Shown here in pieces: positions 1 to 10,534 of a stretch of DNA of 64,000 nt (its first letter is position 1; every line of letters begins with the position of its first letter). Made by a program: the position numbers and the translations under genes. The notes under the pieces were generated by a model. That model was not told the DNA's origin. It ran no database searches and saw only the letters and a list, made by a program, of their open reading frames with translations. The stretch is from Ceratodon purpureus (Eukaryota > Streptophyta > Bryopsida > Pseudoditrichales > Ditrichaceae). Where the stretch lies: contig CM026427.1 in NCBI GenBank assembly GCA_014871385.1, forward strand, positions 15,942,930 to 16,006,929. Reading direction: 5' to 3'.

Positions 1-422
1 TCCCCTGTACCAGTGGAAGGAGACATGTCTTCACCAAATCGCTCACCGAACGCAAACACAGAGACGACGACTTGCTCGAAAGTAAGCTTCCCACAGAGTC
101 TCCCAGCATGAGACTATTCTTTTGGAAGTTCTCACTCTTTTCCATGGAGTTTTGCGTAAGTTCGTGGTGGCTCACCCATTCGACGACTGTGTTCATTTTC
201 CTTTGCGGATTTCCTCTTTGATAACGTCTTGAGATCCTTGTTTCGGGATCTGGAGGCGATGTTAATCGGATTCGGTTCTTTGGATGAGTTCAGGTTCATG
301 GTTTCTGGTTCTTGTTTTTAGGGTTTCCTGTGCATTCGCTGTCTTGGATTCTCTATTTTATGTGTTGGGAGGTGAAGTCGTTGGGGATTCTGCCCATGAA
401 TGATTGAGGTGGAGACTGTGTG

Positions 423-772
423 TAAGGTAGAGATGGGTATTCATGTCAGTTTAAGCCATTCTCCATATTTGGGATTGAGAAAACTATGGGGATAAAATTT
501 ATACAAATAGAAGCTAGGTCGAAAATCACAAATCTGATTTTTTTATATTTTTTTCCAAAATTTATCAAATTTTCATGAATATTTGAAGTGCAACATTGTA
601 GACCACTATTTCCGTGAGTAGGTATATGCAATACAAAGATTCTTGCATGGAGAACATGATAGGTTGTTATACAATCTGCTGAGTGTGGTAGTCAGGTGTT
701 GTCTGCTTAGATATTGGTGCACTAATAGGCCACGGAATTAGAACCCTCACGGGAATACCCATCTCTACCTTA
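423..772. mobile_element. 350-bp MITE with 20-bp perfect terminal inverted repeats
   Basis: A 20-base sequence beginning TAAGGTAGAGATGGG at 423-442 recurs exactly as its reverse complement at 753-772. The interior is AT-rich and has no coding potential. If the outer TA on each side is the target duplication, the element runs 425-770 with a TA duplication and looks Tc1/mariner (Stowaway-like). A GTG triplet also flanks both sides outside the TA, so a 3-bp duplication is an alternative reading. No transposase lies inside, so it would be non-autonomous. Confidence 0.75.
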
Positions 773-1950
773 GTGCGTTTAAGGGGATGTGGATGTGGGG
801 TTTAGTAGAAGAACTGAACGTGGTGTCTGAGTTGTCAGTATGTTCGTTTATGTTGTGTATGTTTGAGATATAGTTTTGTTTTTCTCTTCGTTTTGCTGTA
901 CTTGTAGGGCACATACTGGAGTTGGCGTAGCTTGACATTGTGTGCTACTATAATTTTGTGGGATCTTTGAATTGGAGAGTTGTGTTGCGATCAGATAGTA
1001 TGTCGATGTAAATTCTCCATTGGAAGTTCTGATTGGGATTTAGAATGGGTTCATTTGGAGTCGGGGATAAGGGTAGATTATGAGCTTCGGCACTTAGTAT
1101 TTACTTAGAGAGGATTATTTTATTCGATTTCTACTAAATTGATATCGCCTAATATAAGCAAATTGATCCTTTCTTTTCATGTTACTGTCTCTTCCGTAAC
1201 TCTGTTGTAACATTGAGGTTAGCCCTTAAAATGACGTATGTTTTCCTAATACCACATTCAAAATCTCTTTTAAATTCCATTTTAAGCACAATTCTATTTT
1301 CAATTTCTTTTGGCTCTATTATAAAAAAGTGTAGATCTCTTCAAGGTGCTCGGTTTGGCATTCTGAAAACCCGATTTGGTGTAATGGAGTGTAAGTTACG
1401 AGCAAGATTCTCTCAAAAGAAAACCAAGCCACAGAGGCTGGGGTTGACCTTTAAGGGTTAAAGAATTAATTTGTCATATGAAGAATATGATTCTCACTGT
1501 GTTGGGACGGCCAACAAATAAGGAGAATGACAATGAGAGACGCCGAAATGGTGCAGTCGTAAACTACACTGCCTACGCTGTAAGTTGCATACTGATTACG
1601 TAATCAATTTTCATTCTGCTATTGTTGTTTCTGTAACTATGAAGCTCCTATAGACTACCTAGTGCTCTTTGAATTTGTTCAATAATTTTTAATGATCATT
1701 CGCTTTCTTTATTCTCGAGTTGAGGATCCAAGAATCATTCTTGGAACAACGTCATCATCCTCAAGTCGAAGTAATATTCTTGCTATAAGACTTTATCGTG
1801 ATCTTACTTCCTTCCGGTTCTTTCTGTAGAAATTTACACAAGCAATTATTAGTCGGTTCCAAACCATCAACCCCAACAAAGACAGAAAAAGTGTAGTGAC
1901 TCATTTGGATTTAAAGAGTGATATACTGATGATAACCTTAGAGGATTAGC
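773..1950. other. AT-rich stretch without a supported gene
   Basis: Only short ORFs without recognisable motifs occur here. An 82-codon ORF at 1213-1461 has no family signature and is not supported. The stretch separates the 423-772 MITE from the degenerate coding block beginning near 1960. Confidence 0.5.
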
Positions 1951-1959
1951 ACTTCGCTA

Positions 1960-4900
1960 TGTGGCAGGAGTTCATCGAGAAGCACCATAGCGGTGAGCTT
2001 ATCAACTATGACACGGGTAAGATGTACAGAGAGAAGAATGGGTTGAATTAAGCTCAAAATTCTATCTTGACCGTGAGTTCTTCAAGCAATTTGGACACTT
2101 CGCGGATGCAGATTTCAAGGTGTATGTGCAGCACCTTCTAGGCCGCACACCAGAATGGAAGGAGCCGTTTCCGAAGGTGACAATCTTCAAGACTATGAAC
2201 GTCCATCCTTCTCACCATATTGGATACAAATGGGTAGAGCTAAGGAAGCGGAAGAGGATTATAGTAGAGGAGATTGTGGACATCAAGAAGGACCTCCAGA
2301 TGTTGCTGTCCACCGATGGATCGATTGACAGAGAGTGGTGGAAGAAATGGAAGAAGGAACAGAGAATTTCAAGTGGAACTTACAATTCACTGTTATATCT
2401 GCCGGGAAGAGAGTACTTCTCGAAGAGGTTAACGAATGAGGGAAAACGCAAGCACACTCGGGATTATGTGGAGAAATTTTCTTATGTTTTCCCATTTTTT
2501 GAATTGTTTCTTTGTTTGAAATGAGATGTCCGAGCTAGATCGGCGAAGGCTAGACTGAGGACTGAGAACGGAGTGTCTCTTGTGCTTGGATCGAATTGGA
2601 GGTATAATAGCTCCAAATCTCTAGGGCTTGCTCTGATGGACCTCCGAAACGGTCCAGTTGGAGGAGATGGTGATGGCAATGGACAAAGAGCAGAATTGTC
2701 CTCCCACATTGACAGGATGTCAAAGAAAATGACAAAACCTTTATTCTCTAATCCATCGGTATCGCTATGGATTTGTTCATCAGAGGTAGCCGCCAAAATT
2801 GCAGAGCAGGTGGTAAAGCAATTGTTGCCTGAGTCTAACACCATCCAATCCATCTATATCACGTCGAAGAATGAGCGTCTATACAACGCAAAAACATGAA
2901 TTCCCCCTTTATCGGTCTACCTTCTATTTCTGCTCAAGATAGAAGACAGCCGCGCTGATTCCCTCCAACAGAATGTAAGACCACGCTTTAATGTTCCTAG
3001 TGACGTTCTATACTACTCTGAATATGGTAGGTACAATGAGGCAAAATACCGATTGTATTCGTCTGAGTTACGCATAGAATTTTATTTTGAACTCCTCAGA
3101 CTATTTAACACGAGTGAAGAAAATATACTTGGCATCCACACCGGCACAAAGTATATGCTAGCATCAAGGGTAAGCAAGGTCTTCCTCAGCATCCTTCAGT
3201 TTTAATTCTTCTACAATATTTTTTTCTTCTAGACTTTCATGTAATTCAATTTGACAATATTATTTGTTATGTGTTTGATTTGCTTTTCTTCCTAGTCTTT
3301 TGTAATAGGTACTGTCTATAGAGATCAGTTCTACTGGATTTATTCTCGACTCGAAGATGTTTGAAAGTACCACCTTAGTGTATGTTCATTGATTCTTTCA
3401 ATAAGTCTTCAGTGTAATATTTTGTTGATTTTATATTCTTTGTAAATAGGTATACTTTGATTTGAGGACTTTAAAAGTTGTCTTCACTGTAGGAGCCTTT
3501 ACACATTATCCTCGGGTCAATGATGCGGTTTTCTAATAGACATGACTTTGTTCTTTCTTTGCAGGCTTTGGACGTCAGTTTCTACGGCGTGGTGTGTAAA
3601 TTGCAGGAGGCTTCATATGAGAGGATGAAGCTTCTCTCTAAGTTCATTAACATGAACAATTTCTTGCATGTGGCTTGTCCTTATGAACCGCGGATTGCAT
3701 CGAGTAGTGTGTCTTTACCAACTATTCGGATTGTTCCACGTCTTGTGCGTGCGTGTCGCAAATCATCTCGGTTTACAGCTCCCATTGTCTCTACTTCTCC
3801 TAGTCTTATAGAGGAGATAGAGAACCCTAGGAACTCGGATGAATTGGAGGGCGAACTTGTAAGAGACCCAACAGTATGGATTTAGCGAAAACTTCGATCA
3901 GTATGAGTCTCAACTTCACCCTGCGGGAGGGGACTCTCCCACCACTGATTTGTCAGGCAGTGAGTCAGAAGACAATGCGCAAGTCAATGTGGATTCTCTA
4001 CCTCTAGAGATCAAAGGAGTTCTGAATGAGTTTGTTGTAGATTCCGATAAGGAGGCTGCTGATGAAGGGAATCCAATTATAGAATCACATACTCCAATGC
4101 ATGATGAAAATATTATCACCCTTAATGATTCCTCTGACTCTGATAACGAAGACGGCAATGGTAGTATCAAAACTCAAAGGCCACTTTAGCAAGATGTAGA
4201 GGAGCATGCTCCTCTTTCTACTTCTACTTGTGATGTTCGTAGAATGGCAGCTGATGTACCAATAGAGGATATCCAAGGAAACCAATTCTACAACGCTACT
4301 GGGAAATCTCTTCCTTTGGATGTTGTGGTTCCAAAAGGTGAGGGAAAGTGGTAGGCTATTCGAGAGATGCGGAAGAAGAAGAAGGCAGAGGAGAAATGAG
4401 CCTCTCAGCTCAGGCTGGAGAAACTTCAACAGGAGGTGATTGAACTTAGAAGATTGCAAATGCAACGTTTACTTATTAGAGGTGCATCTTCACCACTTCC
4501 TTCTTCCAATGACCCTGTTCCTAGTCCTGAACTGTCTACAGAGAAAGGAGAAAACCTTTCATTAAAGTTTGCAATTCCTCAACAAAACTCCAAGGCGTCA
4601 ACACCTTCTTTGGCAAAGGAGCAACTTCCCTTAGTGGCAAAGGGCATACATGATTCTGTTGATTGCCACACAAGATCAACAGAGGACTCGTTGCGATTTT
4701 CAATCGAGCGTCATTTGGCGAGAAGTCCAACTTCACTACAAGACGCTAGATTTAGAATAACGGGTGGGAATTCAGCTACTTTAGAAGAGAGTGTCCCAGG
4801 CTTTGCTTCAGATCCTGTCTGTGATGGTGTCGTTAGCTCAGATGTCCCTACAGAAGAGGTGTCTAGAGCCTTGAGGTTGAGCTCCCAATCCGACAAGAGG

Positions 4901-4975
4901 GAACACTTCAAGAAATCTCTCTCAATCAAGTACTCCCAAACTCCGACACACCTTGAGTGTGAGTTTCCGGACTAA
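1960..4975 (+). pseudogene. degenerate multi-part coding block, probably mobile-element derived
   Basis: Coding-like segments follow one another on the plus strand: about 1960-2050, 2060-2440 (contains DREWWKKWKKE), 2573-2899, 2930-3170 (contains GIHTGTKYML, followed by a good GTAAG donor), 3450-3530 and 3560-3885. The best preserved part is one reading frame from 3950 to 4975. It starts with an acidic Ser/Asp-rich stretch, has a Lys/Glu-rich coiled-coil centre (REMRKKKKAEEK, then LEKLQQEVIELRRLQ) and ends in a Ser-rich tail. That frame holds stops TAG at 4187, TAG at 4352 and TGA at 4397, and shifts of frame occur upstream. I do not recognise the family. The size, the decay and the mobile-element neighbourhood suggest an old transposon-borne or lineage-specific gene. 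Confidence 0.45.
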
Positions 4976-5439
4976 GAATATTTGAACGTGTCATGTCCCA
5001 ACCTGTTTCATCATTTGTAGATTCTTATACAAATGGTGTGGATTGACAAGATTGAATCTGGGCTGTCTCATTTTGAAGTGGCGGTGGTCACCGCGAAGTG
5101 CTGAGGGATTTTGTAGATATAACAACCATTTTGGTTTAGGTCATGGAAAGAATACAATTGCTTGTCTTGCACTTGTAAAGTAATTTTTCACACGGTCATT
5201 ATAAATATAAGATTTGAATTCCATTAACGATTCATTTTGTCTTCTCAGCCCAATATTTTTAACATTGTTTGTCGACCTACTCTCCTAATATCATCACCTA
5301 CCGCTGGAATTCTAGAGTCTCATTGTGCAATTCGTTTCAAACACTCTGACAAACCGATAATTTCGCGTGTTTCATAGAGATCTCCATTTCTACAGGTATC
5401 TTCAACGGTTTTTTTTATCTTGTTTAGTAGATAGGCATG

Positions 5440-6250
5440 GATAATTCAAGAGGGCCCATCATCCCGTTAGAAGTGGCTCTTTGGTCGATGTCCGCTTTAA
5501 AATGGCTCAATATAGTTATGGATTTGAATGGTGTCTAATGCCAATGTGGTGAAAGATCAGCAGCTATTCAACATGGCCGGACATACCTTCCTGATCAACA
5601 TATTTATTCGTCAAAGTATCCAACTCTAATAGGAACCAAGGGATATATTGTCGGCACGTATACGTGACTTTCTGGATTGTATTAGTGAGTTTCCTCGTAT
5701 AGTCATTTTGAGCTCAATGAAATGGAGCACTATATATATGAATCTTGATAGCAAATTACCTCCTTGCCCCCTTTGCCATCCTTGGCCAAGACCATTGCAA
5801 AACCATAGACATTGGAGAAGGTATGTCTCTTTTTAGTGGAAATGAAAACAAACTAATTTACCTAAAAATTATGCCTCAACAACTATTCTCAAATAGAGCT
5901 TAATCGTGGCCATTTAATCATAATAACATTGTTCTCATTGACAACTCTCCTAAAACGAGTATTTGTAATGAGAGCGGGAACACTTTATTCTTAGAGTCGT
6001 GGTCTCGTGATTGACTAGACTTCAAATACCTTATAGACACACTTGCGCCATGGTTGAAGAACTTGAATTTACTTTGCTTGACAGGTGGGCTTACAAAATA
6101 TGTGAATCAAAACCGAATCGGATTGTCAACTCTGTCCTCGGATGATCCACTGTAATTGCACATGATGAGAGGAATGGCTTTATCTACCAAGAACGTTGGG
6201 ATGTACTATGATATAATAGGAGTCCCTGGTTTGAATGGTCGTTAGAATAG
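5440..6250 (+). pseudogene. LINE-like remnant with zinc-knuckle region
   Basis: Interrupted reading frames resemble the nucleic-acid-binding end of plant non-LTR retrotransposon ORF1 (DUF4283 plus CCHC knuckle). The visible parts are a stretch with LEVALWSM near 5470, and an ORF at 5648-5836 reading RIRDFLDCISEFPR, then MKWSTIY, then LPPCPLCHPWPRP-LQNH. The latter recalls the family's LPxxCxxCxxxGHxxxxC pattern. Stops and frameshifts break it everywhere. Family assignment is tentative because only motif spacing, not an alignment, supports it. After 5840 no clear endonuclease or reverse transcriptase could be followed. Confidence 0.35.
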
Positions 6251-6950
6251 ATAATGTATATTCTTTTTTAATTTAAATGAATGCAAGGTCTAGTTTCTTT
6301 TCTAGACAAGTTCAACAACAAAATCAAACTGTTGTCTAAAGACTAAAATGCTTTCCAACAATTTTGTGTATATTTTCAATATATTTTTAAGAGTGATTGT
6401 GTTTATCTTGTCTTTACTTTTTTCTTGTTTTATTCATTTTATTCTTGTTTTTTTTTTCCATCCATAAGTGGATCTCTAATTTCTTTACGTATGTAACTGG
6501 TTTATCTTGGGCTCCTTCGTATTGATTCTCTGGAATACTCTTAAGGTATTCCATATTGGCAGGTATACTAGTGCTTATGAAATGTATGGAATTTTTTTTA
6601 ACTGTGTTGAATCATTTCCTAGTTTGCAGGGGCTACTACGGAGGTATATCCCTCCTCATACGAAGAGACTGAATGGTTTAAACTCATTTATAATAGCTTA
6701 CTATTAGGGAACTTGAACTTTACAAGCACAGCCTATGGTCAGGCCCAATACTCAAAGCCATATGTCATGTTCTAGGCCTTGATGCGGCTTCTGCTCCTAT
6801 TGATTTCTCCAAAGGCAATGTGGAGGATGGGATTGTGAATAGCCATTCTATGAGAGAGTAGTTGACGACAGAAATGGCTACGACATCCGTACTCCAGAGT
6901 TACTTTGTACAATAGCCGAGTTCTTCTCAAATTCAAAGAATTTGAACCTA
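6250..6950. other. no supported gene
   Basis: AT-rich sequence with T-runs near 6360-6470. A short ORF at 6507-6707 has no recognisable motif. It may be the tail of the LINE-like remnant upstream. Confidence 0.4.
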
Positions 6951-6954
6951 TAGT

Positions 6955-7690
6955 GGGGGGAAGCACAATAAAGTGGACCACAAAAGTGCTTAGCTCATTG
7001 CCAATTTCAGCCTGTTGTGTAAACACACTAGAAAGTGGCATCTAAAACTTCTTGATGGGAAATTAAGTTTGAGATACGGAAAGTAGACTTGATGTACTAC
7101 AACTTCCGAAATTTGCGTTCGTAGTTGTTGAGTTGAGACACCTCTATGAACACCACAAAGTTGAACAAAGTGAATGCAGTCATTTGGAAAAGTGACCGTA
7201 TTACATTGTAGTTTTGACAGAAATCACTTTTGACTTTGTCGGGCCCTTCATTTGTACATTGCGCTTGTAGAAATGATCCAGGTGGCCGTGTTTGCAATCC
7301 TAGATTGGCAAAAAGTATCTCCGGGACATTTTAAAAACACTGTTTTCGGTGAAACTTTTTGTGAGGTTTTTTCACCGAACATTGTTTTTTAAATTGGAAA
7401 AAACATCCTCTAAAGACAATAGAGGGCCCCAAATGAAGAAATCAAGACTTTGGAAAAGTTCATTTTCATGATTTAGAACTAGGGGTCAAATTAAGTTTCA
7501 ATTGAAGATGTTTTTTTCATGGAGATGTGTGTAAGATACCTTATGACACCTTAAAAAGTGACTAAAATGCTCAAAAACTACACCAAAATGCTCAAAATCA
7601 GCTTTGAGCTATAAAAAACAGCACACTTCATATTCACTTCCTAGTGATCACATATTGCACTTAGTGGTCCACTTTATTGTGCTTCCCCCC
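6955..7690. mobile_element. about 0.74-kb TIR element (GGGGGGAAGCACAATAAAG ends)
   Basis: The left end reads GGGGGGAAGCACAATAAAG followed by TGGACCAC. The same 27 bases occur inverted at the right end just before 7690. TAGT flanks the G-run on the left and the C-run on the right, so a 3-4 bp target duplication is likely. There is no transposase. Related ends occur at about 8459 (left end only) and at 48545-48836 (inverted copy of the left 290 bp), so this is a family in this genome. Superfamily is undetermined. Confidence 0.75.
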
Positions 7691-7697
7691 TAGTGGT

Positions 7698-8455
7698 TCT
7701 ATAGACAAGACAATTAATTATTGAAGAAATATGAGAATCAAAGTTCAACTCTCCGTTCAATGTTTATTGTGCTTACAGATGTTTTGAATTTTCTCTGTTT
7801 ATGTTAAAGTTCAATTAAATGTCGCTATAGCAAGCATCCGTAGAGAGTAGAAGCACATTTAGAGTAAAACGGCAGGTGTCTATAGATAGACAAGCTTATT
7901 CTTTGGAGCACCCATAAGTTCAAGCTTTGGAATGTATGCAATGCACATTTCTGAAGTCACTTGTAAGAGATTCTTTAATCAATTTACAGTTCAATAAACT
8001 TTGCATTGCTTACAAGTCCAAGTACTTCAATGCTTCAATTCCAATTGTACTGTATTTACTAACATTCTCTTCCGGCCCTTTGATGTGATAAAGTATTTTG
8101 AAACTTTATATAAATAGAAAGTCGTATTTCTAAAAAACATCCTCCTAATTTTCACAATTAAGTATGTTACCATTGCTTACCAATCAAAGTATTCTCATGC
8201 TTCTCATCGATTCATACTATTATCATTTACATATCTTACCAATTCTTCAAGCTACTTAACTGATTTAGTTGACTGGAAATAGATAAATATCATTTTCAAA
8301 ACCCCTAAAATGTCAAACTTTTGAATGCAGCTAATGCACAGTTTTTGGTCTCTTCTGATACTTGTATCAGAGTCTCCTTTCAAAATTGAATAAATTTTCC
8401 ACTAAGGTAGCTTGTCATATAATCAACCACTTAAGCAATCTAAACTATACTTAGC
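7698..8455. other. AT-rich intergenic stretch
   Basis: No gene, RNA or repeat structure was identified between the two TIR-element ends. Confidence 0.5.
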
Positions 8456-8520
8456 AGTGGGGGGGAAGCACAATAAAGTGGACCACAAAGTGCAATTTGT
8501 GACCAAATTTCAGTGAATTT
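8456..8520. repeat. solo left terminus of the GGGGGGAAGC TIR family
   Basis: G-run followed by AAGCACAATAAAGTGGACC and AAGTGCAATTTGTGA. It matches the outermost bases of the 6955-7690 element and, in its inner bases, the right arm of that element. No partner right terminus was found downstream, so the copy is truncated or its far end has diverged. Confidence 0.6.
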
Positions 8521-9241
8521 AAAGTGCCCTCTTTGGTGACTTTGGGAACCTCGGGGCAGTTGAACTACCGCACGGTAGAGAAGGGAACGTGGTGACACCT
8601 GTTGAGAGGCTTTGGGGTTGACACAGGAGCCGAGTGAAGCCTCTTCATTGCGCCAATTCCCGCAAAGGCTTGCTGTGAATGCTCCGCCTCCGTTTTGCCT
8701 CTCCATCTGAAGCGTTGCCATTTTCGAGGAGACGGAATTGATACTGCAGTTGCGCGGCCACCGCCAATTGATGCGTTTGGGTCTACGGTAGAGGCTGTAA
8801 GGTAGGGTGCATTCACTTGCAACTGGAATTTCCAATGTGCTGCGCACTTCACTTTGAACTCACTTTGCGATCGATTGTGATTACAGGCACCGTGAGTGTA
8901 GTGTCCAGAGAGGAGACGGAACCCTGAATGACGATTACGCTGATTCTTTGATCTGCACTCTCTCGGTTCCATAGCTGCTGTTGTTGCGATTTGTTGCATT
9001 GGTTTGGCGTCTTCGTGATTTCGGGAGTTCAGGGTGGTTGCATAGAAGCTACGACTTTGCTACCGAGAGGAGTACAGCGATTTCGAACCCTGTCAATTTC
9101 GGAGTAGGGACATTCCAATATCGCCGGACATTGCAATCAGAGTTGATCCCGTTGTTTTGCATTACGGAATACCGGAATTCGATTGAGCGTGACCTGTTAA
9201 TAAGTAGAAGACGGCGTCGCTAAAATCTGGGGTCCCTGCGA

Positions 9242-9250
9242 TTAGGGTTT
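9242..9250 (+). promoter_or_regulatory. telo-box-like motif upstream of the 9305 ORF
   Basis: TTAGGGTTT, the AAACCCTAA telo-box in reverse, lies 55 bases before the preferred ATG at 9305. Such motifs are common in plant leader regions. This is motif evidence only. Confidence 0.3.
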
Positions 9251-9304
9251 CTAGGTGCGAGGGTGTCGGTCCTGACGACAATTTCTGGTTTTACGGTCAT
9301 CTTG

Positions 9305-10006
9305 ATGGCATCAGAGCTGTGTGACCAGGTTTCTGCCGTGCCGAATGCGGAGGTCCTGCCGAAGGTGGAGGTCCTGCCGAAGGTGGAGGTCGAGCTGAAC
9401 AGGAAGGGTGTGGAACGGATTAAGTTTGCGAAAGCACTACATGATCGTAGCAAGTGGACTGTGCAGGACTTCGCGGAGAGGCTAAATTTGGACGACGCCG
9501 GGATTTGCGGGAAGACGGAGTGCGGTACGGGGCACATCACCGAGGCACATTTGTCGCGCGTGTTTCCAACCAAGGGAGGCAGCGGTTTGAGAGTTGTGCC
9601 GAATGATTTTATTTCAGAGGAGGAGTGTGCGAAGGTTTATAATCTCTACGTGGTGGTGTACAATCACCCCCCTCCTAACAAGGAGTATGCGAGGTATTTC
9701 CTGAGGAGCTGGTTGGCGGAGAGGGAGGGGAAGGCGAAGATCAATTGGGCCAGATTCGCCTTCGACATCTGTCGCAAACAATATGCATCGTGGGAGAGGG
9801 ATGGGAGGGTGGAGGAGGCGTGTCGGATAAAATGGGACCAGCTGCGAGGTCTGCAGACTGCGGGAGAGGGGACCTCATTCGGCCAACGTCGGCAATTCGG
9901 AGCAGCCTGTGATGCTGTGCGATTCTCGCAAGAACAAACGTCTGGAGTGGTGGAGCTCCTGAAGGTCGCCGAGGCTGACAATAACGCCATTGCACCAAAA
10001 CTGTGA
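9305..10006 (+). CDS. uncharacterised 233-aa protein of the W-x-x-FAF family
   Basis: An intact ORF read from the first true ATG at 9305; the frame is open from 9263, but only with a GTG. Near the N-terminus is a short tandem repeat, VLPKVE twice (an 18-base direct repeat near 9350-9390). The centre has ALHDRSKWTVQDF, then YARYFLRSWLAEREGKAKIN followed by WARFAFD. The motif N-W-A-x-F-A-F recurs in the minus-strand gene at 28.8 kb (VNWADFAF), so the two probably share a domain. No enzyme motif, signal peptide or membrane segment is evident. Such domains in plants often come from mobile elements (gag-like or mobile-domain-like), but that is inference. A TTTAGGG pair lies just downstream. Confidence 0.5.
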   Translation: MASELCDQVSAVPNAEVLPKVEVLPKVEVELNRKGVERIKFAKALHDRSKWTVQDFAERLNLDDAGICGKTECGTGHITEAHLSRVFPTKGGSGLRVVPNDFISEEECAKVYNLYVVVYNHPPPNKEYARYFLRSWLAEREGKAKINWARFAFDICRKQYASWERDGRVEEACRIKWDQLRGLQTAGEGTSFGQRRQFGAACDAVRFSQEQTSGVVELLKVAEADNNAIAPKL

Positions 10007-10046
10007 GCATACGTAAACTCTGATTTTGTAAACTGAATTCAATGTG

Positions 10047-10060
10047 TTTAGGGTTTAGGG
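10047..10060 (+). promoter_or_regulatory. double TTTAGGG telomere-type motif
   Basis: Two consecutive TTTAGGG units about 480 bases before the TTI1-like start codon. Two units are too few for an interstitial telomere array; a telo-box in a promoter region is the simpler reading. Confidence 0.35.
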
Positions 10061-10534
10061 TCCTGTCCACCGCCATGTAGGTGAACGCGTCTTGTCATGC
10101 ACTTGTCCTTCTCTTTGTCTCACTTTCAACGCCTCCAAACCCCCCAACAATCTTCCGGTGCAACAACCATCTCATCACCATCACCAAACCATCGTTCTCA
10201 AAGGAAGCCTGCGTTGGATCCGCGTTGCCCCAGATCGCCCGCTTCTCGCTACATCAGGTATGATCATCATATGTTTGCACTCATCACTGAATTTGAAGTT
10301 CAGAGCTTGCTGGGTGGTCGGTCAGCTAGCGATAGCTTATGATGGCTATGGTGTCTTCTTCAGTACTATTATGATGGCTATGATCATCTTCAGGTTTTGT
10401 TTGGCCTTTGACATCGAAGACATGAGTGTCAATCCACGCAGGCATGTGTCATGATGCGGCATATGATGGCTTGAAGTGAGAAGATGTGAAAGAGTAGAGG
10501 TCTGTGAAGGGTATAAGCGTTCTGGAGTGGAGCT

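Noticed and set aside
6955..7690. CACTA transposon
   Set aside because: The right end reads CCCCCCTAGTG, which suggests CACTA, but the left end has TAGTGGGGGG and not CACTAG, so the ends do not fit.
10047..10060. Interstitial telomere
   Set aside because: Only two TTTAGGG units; a telo-box is the simpler reading.
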